Translations under genes and position numbers: made by a program
Assembly: GCF_004358675.1 (NCBI RefSeq)
Contig: NZ_SMZO01000035.1
Coordinates: 1 to 35,454, forward strand
Direction of reading: 5' to 3'
Length of the DNA stretch: 35,454 bases
Source of the DNA: Meridianimarinicoccus aquatilis
Lineage (GTDB): Bacteria; Pseudomonadota; Alphaproteobacteria; Rhodobacterales; Rhodobacteraceae
The notes under the pieces: model-generated
Told to the model about the DNA's origin: nothing
Databases searched by the model: none
Seen by the model: the letters and a program-made list of their open reading frames with translations, nothing else
Part shown: piece by piece, positions 34,239 to 35,454 of the stretch
Position numbering within the stretch: the stretch's first letter is position 1
Layout: the number at the start of each line of letters is the position of its first letter

Positions 34239-35021
34239 TCATTTGGCGCGCGCTGCGCGTTCGCGTTCATGAGCCAGTCTTTGCTCTGCAGTACGTTCGT
34301 TTGCGTCCGCCCGCTGCCGATCGCGCAGCATCAGCTCGACAAAGTCCAAGTGGTGCACCACAGCAGCGCGCGCTGCGTCTGGGTCGCGATTCTGCAAGGC
34401 GCGGTTGATCGATGAGTGTTGGTCAAGAAGCCCGTCGCGATTGGCCCGCTGTCGAAACATCGATTGCCGATTATAGAACACCCCTTTTTGCAGCAAATCG
34501 AACATCGACCGGATCATGTGCAGCATGATCACGTTGTGGCTCGCTTCGACGATGGACAGGTGAAATTCGGCGTCGAGTTGCGCTTCGAGCGTCGGATCGC
34601 GCAGCTTGTGCGCCTCTTGCATCCGTTGATGCAATGTGTCGATGACCGCAAGGTCGGTGTCGCTGGCCATGCGCGCCGCGCGGTCAGCGGCCAGCGCTTC
34701 GATATCGCGGCGGAAGGCGATGTAATCGAAGACAGCGTCGTCATGGCTGGAGAATAGCTTAACAAGGGCTGGCGAGAAGGCGGAGCCGAGAACTTCTGCA
34801 ACGAAGATCCCTGAATTGGCTCGGCTGGTCAAAAGGCCCCGCGCCGAAAGATCGGCGACGGCATCGCGCAAGCTGGGGCGTGACACGCCAAGCCGCTCTG
34901 CCAGGTCCCGTTCCGAAGGAAGGCGTTCGCCGGGGCGCAGAACACCCCGGAGAATCAGTTCTTCAATCTGCCGTATGACAGATTGCGATAATTTCTCGGG
35001 TTCGATCTTTCGGAACGTCAT
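34239..35021 (-). CDS. FadR/GntR-family transcriptional regulator with FCD domain
   Basis: A 260-residue regulator. The N-terminal GntR winged helix is ERLPSERDLAERLGVSRPSL and SARGLLTSRANSGIFV. The C-terminal all-helical FCD ligand domain has the metal-site pattern DAEFHLSIVEASHN and later HSSINRAL / HHLDFVE. The layout matches PdhR, LldR and GlcC-type regulators that sense small organic acids. The effector is not readable from the sequence. The C-terminal tail is Arg/Ala-rich. The target is not evident: the nearest genes are the atp operon (convergent) and an OmpA-family gene. Confidence 0.88.
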   Translation of the reverse strand: MTFRKIEPEKLSQSVIRQIEELILRGVLRPGERLPSERDLAERLGVSRPSLRDAVADLSARGLLTSRANSGIFVAEVLGSAFSPALVKLFSSHDDAVFDYIAFRRDIEALAADRAARMASDTDLAVIDTLHQRMQEAHKLRDPTLEAQLDAEFHLSIVEASHNVIMLHMIRSMFDLLQKGVFYNRQSMFRQRANRDGLLDQHSSINRALQNRDPDAARAAVVHHLDFVELMLRDRQRADANERTAEQRLAHERERAARAK

Positions 35022-35091
35022 CGCCCTCTCCTCAGGTTGGACGATGATAGGCTTGCGCGGTGCGCTCGTCTAGACGCGGTGCAAAGCAGCT

Positions 35092-35454
35092 TCAACCCTG
35101 TGTTGCAGGCCGAATGATCACCTCAACGCGGCGATTCTGCGCGCGCCCGTCTGCATTCAGGTTGGATGCTATGGGAGCATCTTCGCCCCGGCCCGTTGCC
35201 GTGATGCGCCCGCTCGATACGCCCGCGCCAACCAGAACGCTGGCCACAGACCCGGCCCGGCGCGTGGACAGGTCAAAGTTATACCCGGCGTCGCCTGTGT
35301 TGTCGGTGTGCCCGGTGATGACCACGTTGGTATCGGGATAGCGCTGCAAGTTCGCGGCGAAGGTGCGCAATTCGCTTTGCGCCCCACTGCTAACGGTGGC
35401 GCTGTCAATTGCGAACAAGATATCTTGCGGGAAACTAACCAGAAGCTGGTCGCC
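35092..35454 (-). CDS. OmpA-family protein, C-terminal part (partial)
   Basis: A frame running off the right edge, ending at a TGA at 35092-35094. The visible 120 residues are an OmpA_C peptidoglycan-binding domain: LFAIDSATV, VVITGHTDNTGDAGYN, LSTRRAGSVASVLV, ITATGRGEDAPIASN and QNRRVEVII. The Asp and Arg that grip diaminopimelate are present in the TDNTGD and NRRVE segments. The N-terminus is missing, so it may be a lipoprotein or porin-like protein. It would anchor the outer membrane to the cell wall. Confidence 0.9.
   Translation of the reverse strand, partial: GDQLLVSFPQDILFAIDSATVSSGAQSELRTFAANLQRYPDTNVVITGHTDNTGDAGYNFDLSTRRAGSVASVLVGAGVSSGRITATGRGEDAPIASNLNADGRAQNRRVEVIIRPATQG

Noticed and set aside
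1-35454. tRNA, rRNA, CRISPR arrays, insertion sequences or prophage
   Set aside because: No repeat-spacer pattern, transposase, integrase or RNA-gene signature was seen on reading both strands. A tRNA or covariance-model scan was not possible here.

Overview
The window reads as chromosomal DNA from an alphaproteobacterium, most likely a marine Rhodobacteraceae (Roseobacter-group) member. The indications are the MipZ division ATPase, a SciP-like protein beside a CtrA-like regulator, an F0-only ATP synthase operon with a divided b/b' subunit pair, a VPLPA-CTERM-type sorting tail, a fused TAXI-type TRAP transporter, and the ffh / chorismate mutase / rpsP / rimM / trmD / rplS / rpmE gene order. 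I found no tRNA, rRNA, CRISPR array or insertion sequence. The identification is inferred from gene families and order, not from a database search.

Layout. 1-637: end of a glycine-rich protein, a small lipoprotein and a DUF2834 membrane protein. 806-2062: an iron-sulfur flavoprotein-like gene of the F420 dehydrogenase beta / BciB / HCAR family. 2198-11599: a large family-5 (peptide/opine type) ABC importer locus with two paralogous binding proteins, two permeases and two ATPases. It is interrupted by a DUF6795-like protein plus class-3 lipase pair and by a small reverse-strand ORF. 11608-13578: a LysR regulator divergent from a quinone-oxidoreductase-like enzyme. 13801-17878: a TAXI-TRAP transporter with a coupled universal stress protein. 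17912-19788: an AI-2E family membrane protein converging on mipZ. 20008-21651: an animal-type haem peroxidase with a C-terminal sorting signal.

21742-26268 (minus strand) is the translation and SRP cluster: ffh, chorismate mutase, rpsP, a 48-residue ORF, rimM, trmD, rplS, rpmE. 26795-27874 holds a SciP-like protein and a CtrA-like regulator with a degenerate receiver. 27936-29311 holds two tandem paralogous small secreted proteins, each built from two copies of the same module. 29648-31321 holds a LysR regulator, an ArsR regulator and a small membrane protein. 31497-34149 is the F0 operon atpI-atpB-atpE-atpF'-atpF. 34239-35454 holds a FadR-type regulator and the end of an OmpA-family protein.

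How the genes work together. Two solute-uptake systems (ABC family 5 and TRAP-TAXI) dominate the first half. Each binding-protein gene, and also atpE, is followed by a strong hairpin before the next gene, which fits differential expression of high-copy subunits. The second half is housekeeping (ribosome, SRP, ATP synthase) interleaved with cell-cycle control genes. The most interesting unexplained pieces are the CtrA-like pseudo-receiver beside SciP, the repeat-module secreted protein pair, the lipase/DUF6795 cassette inside the ABC locus, and the peroxidase with an altered distal pocket.
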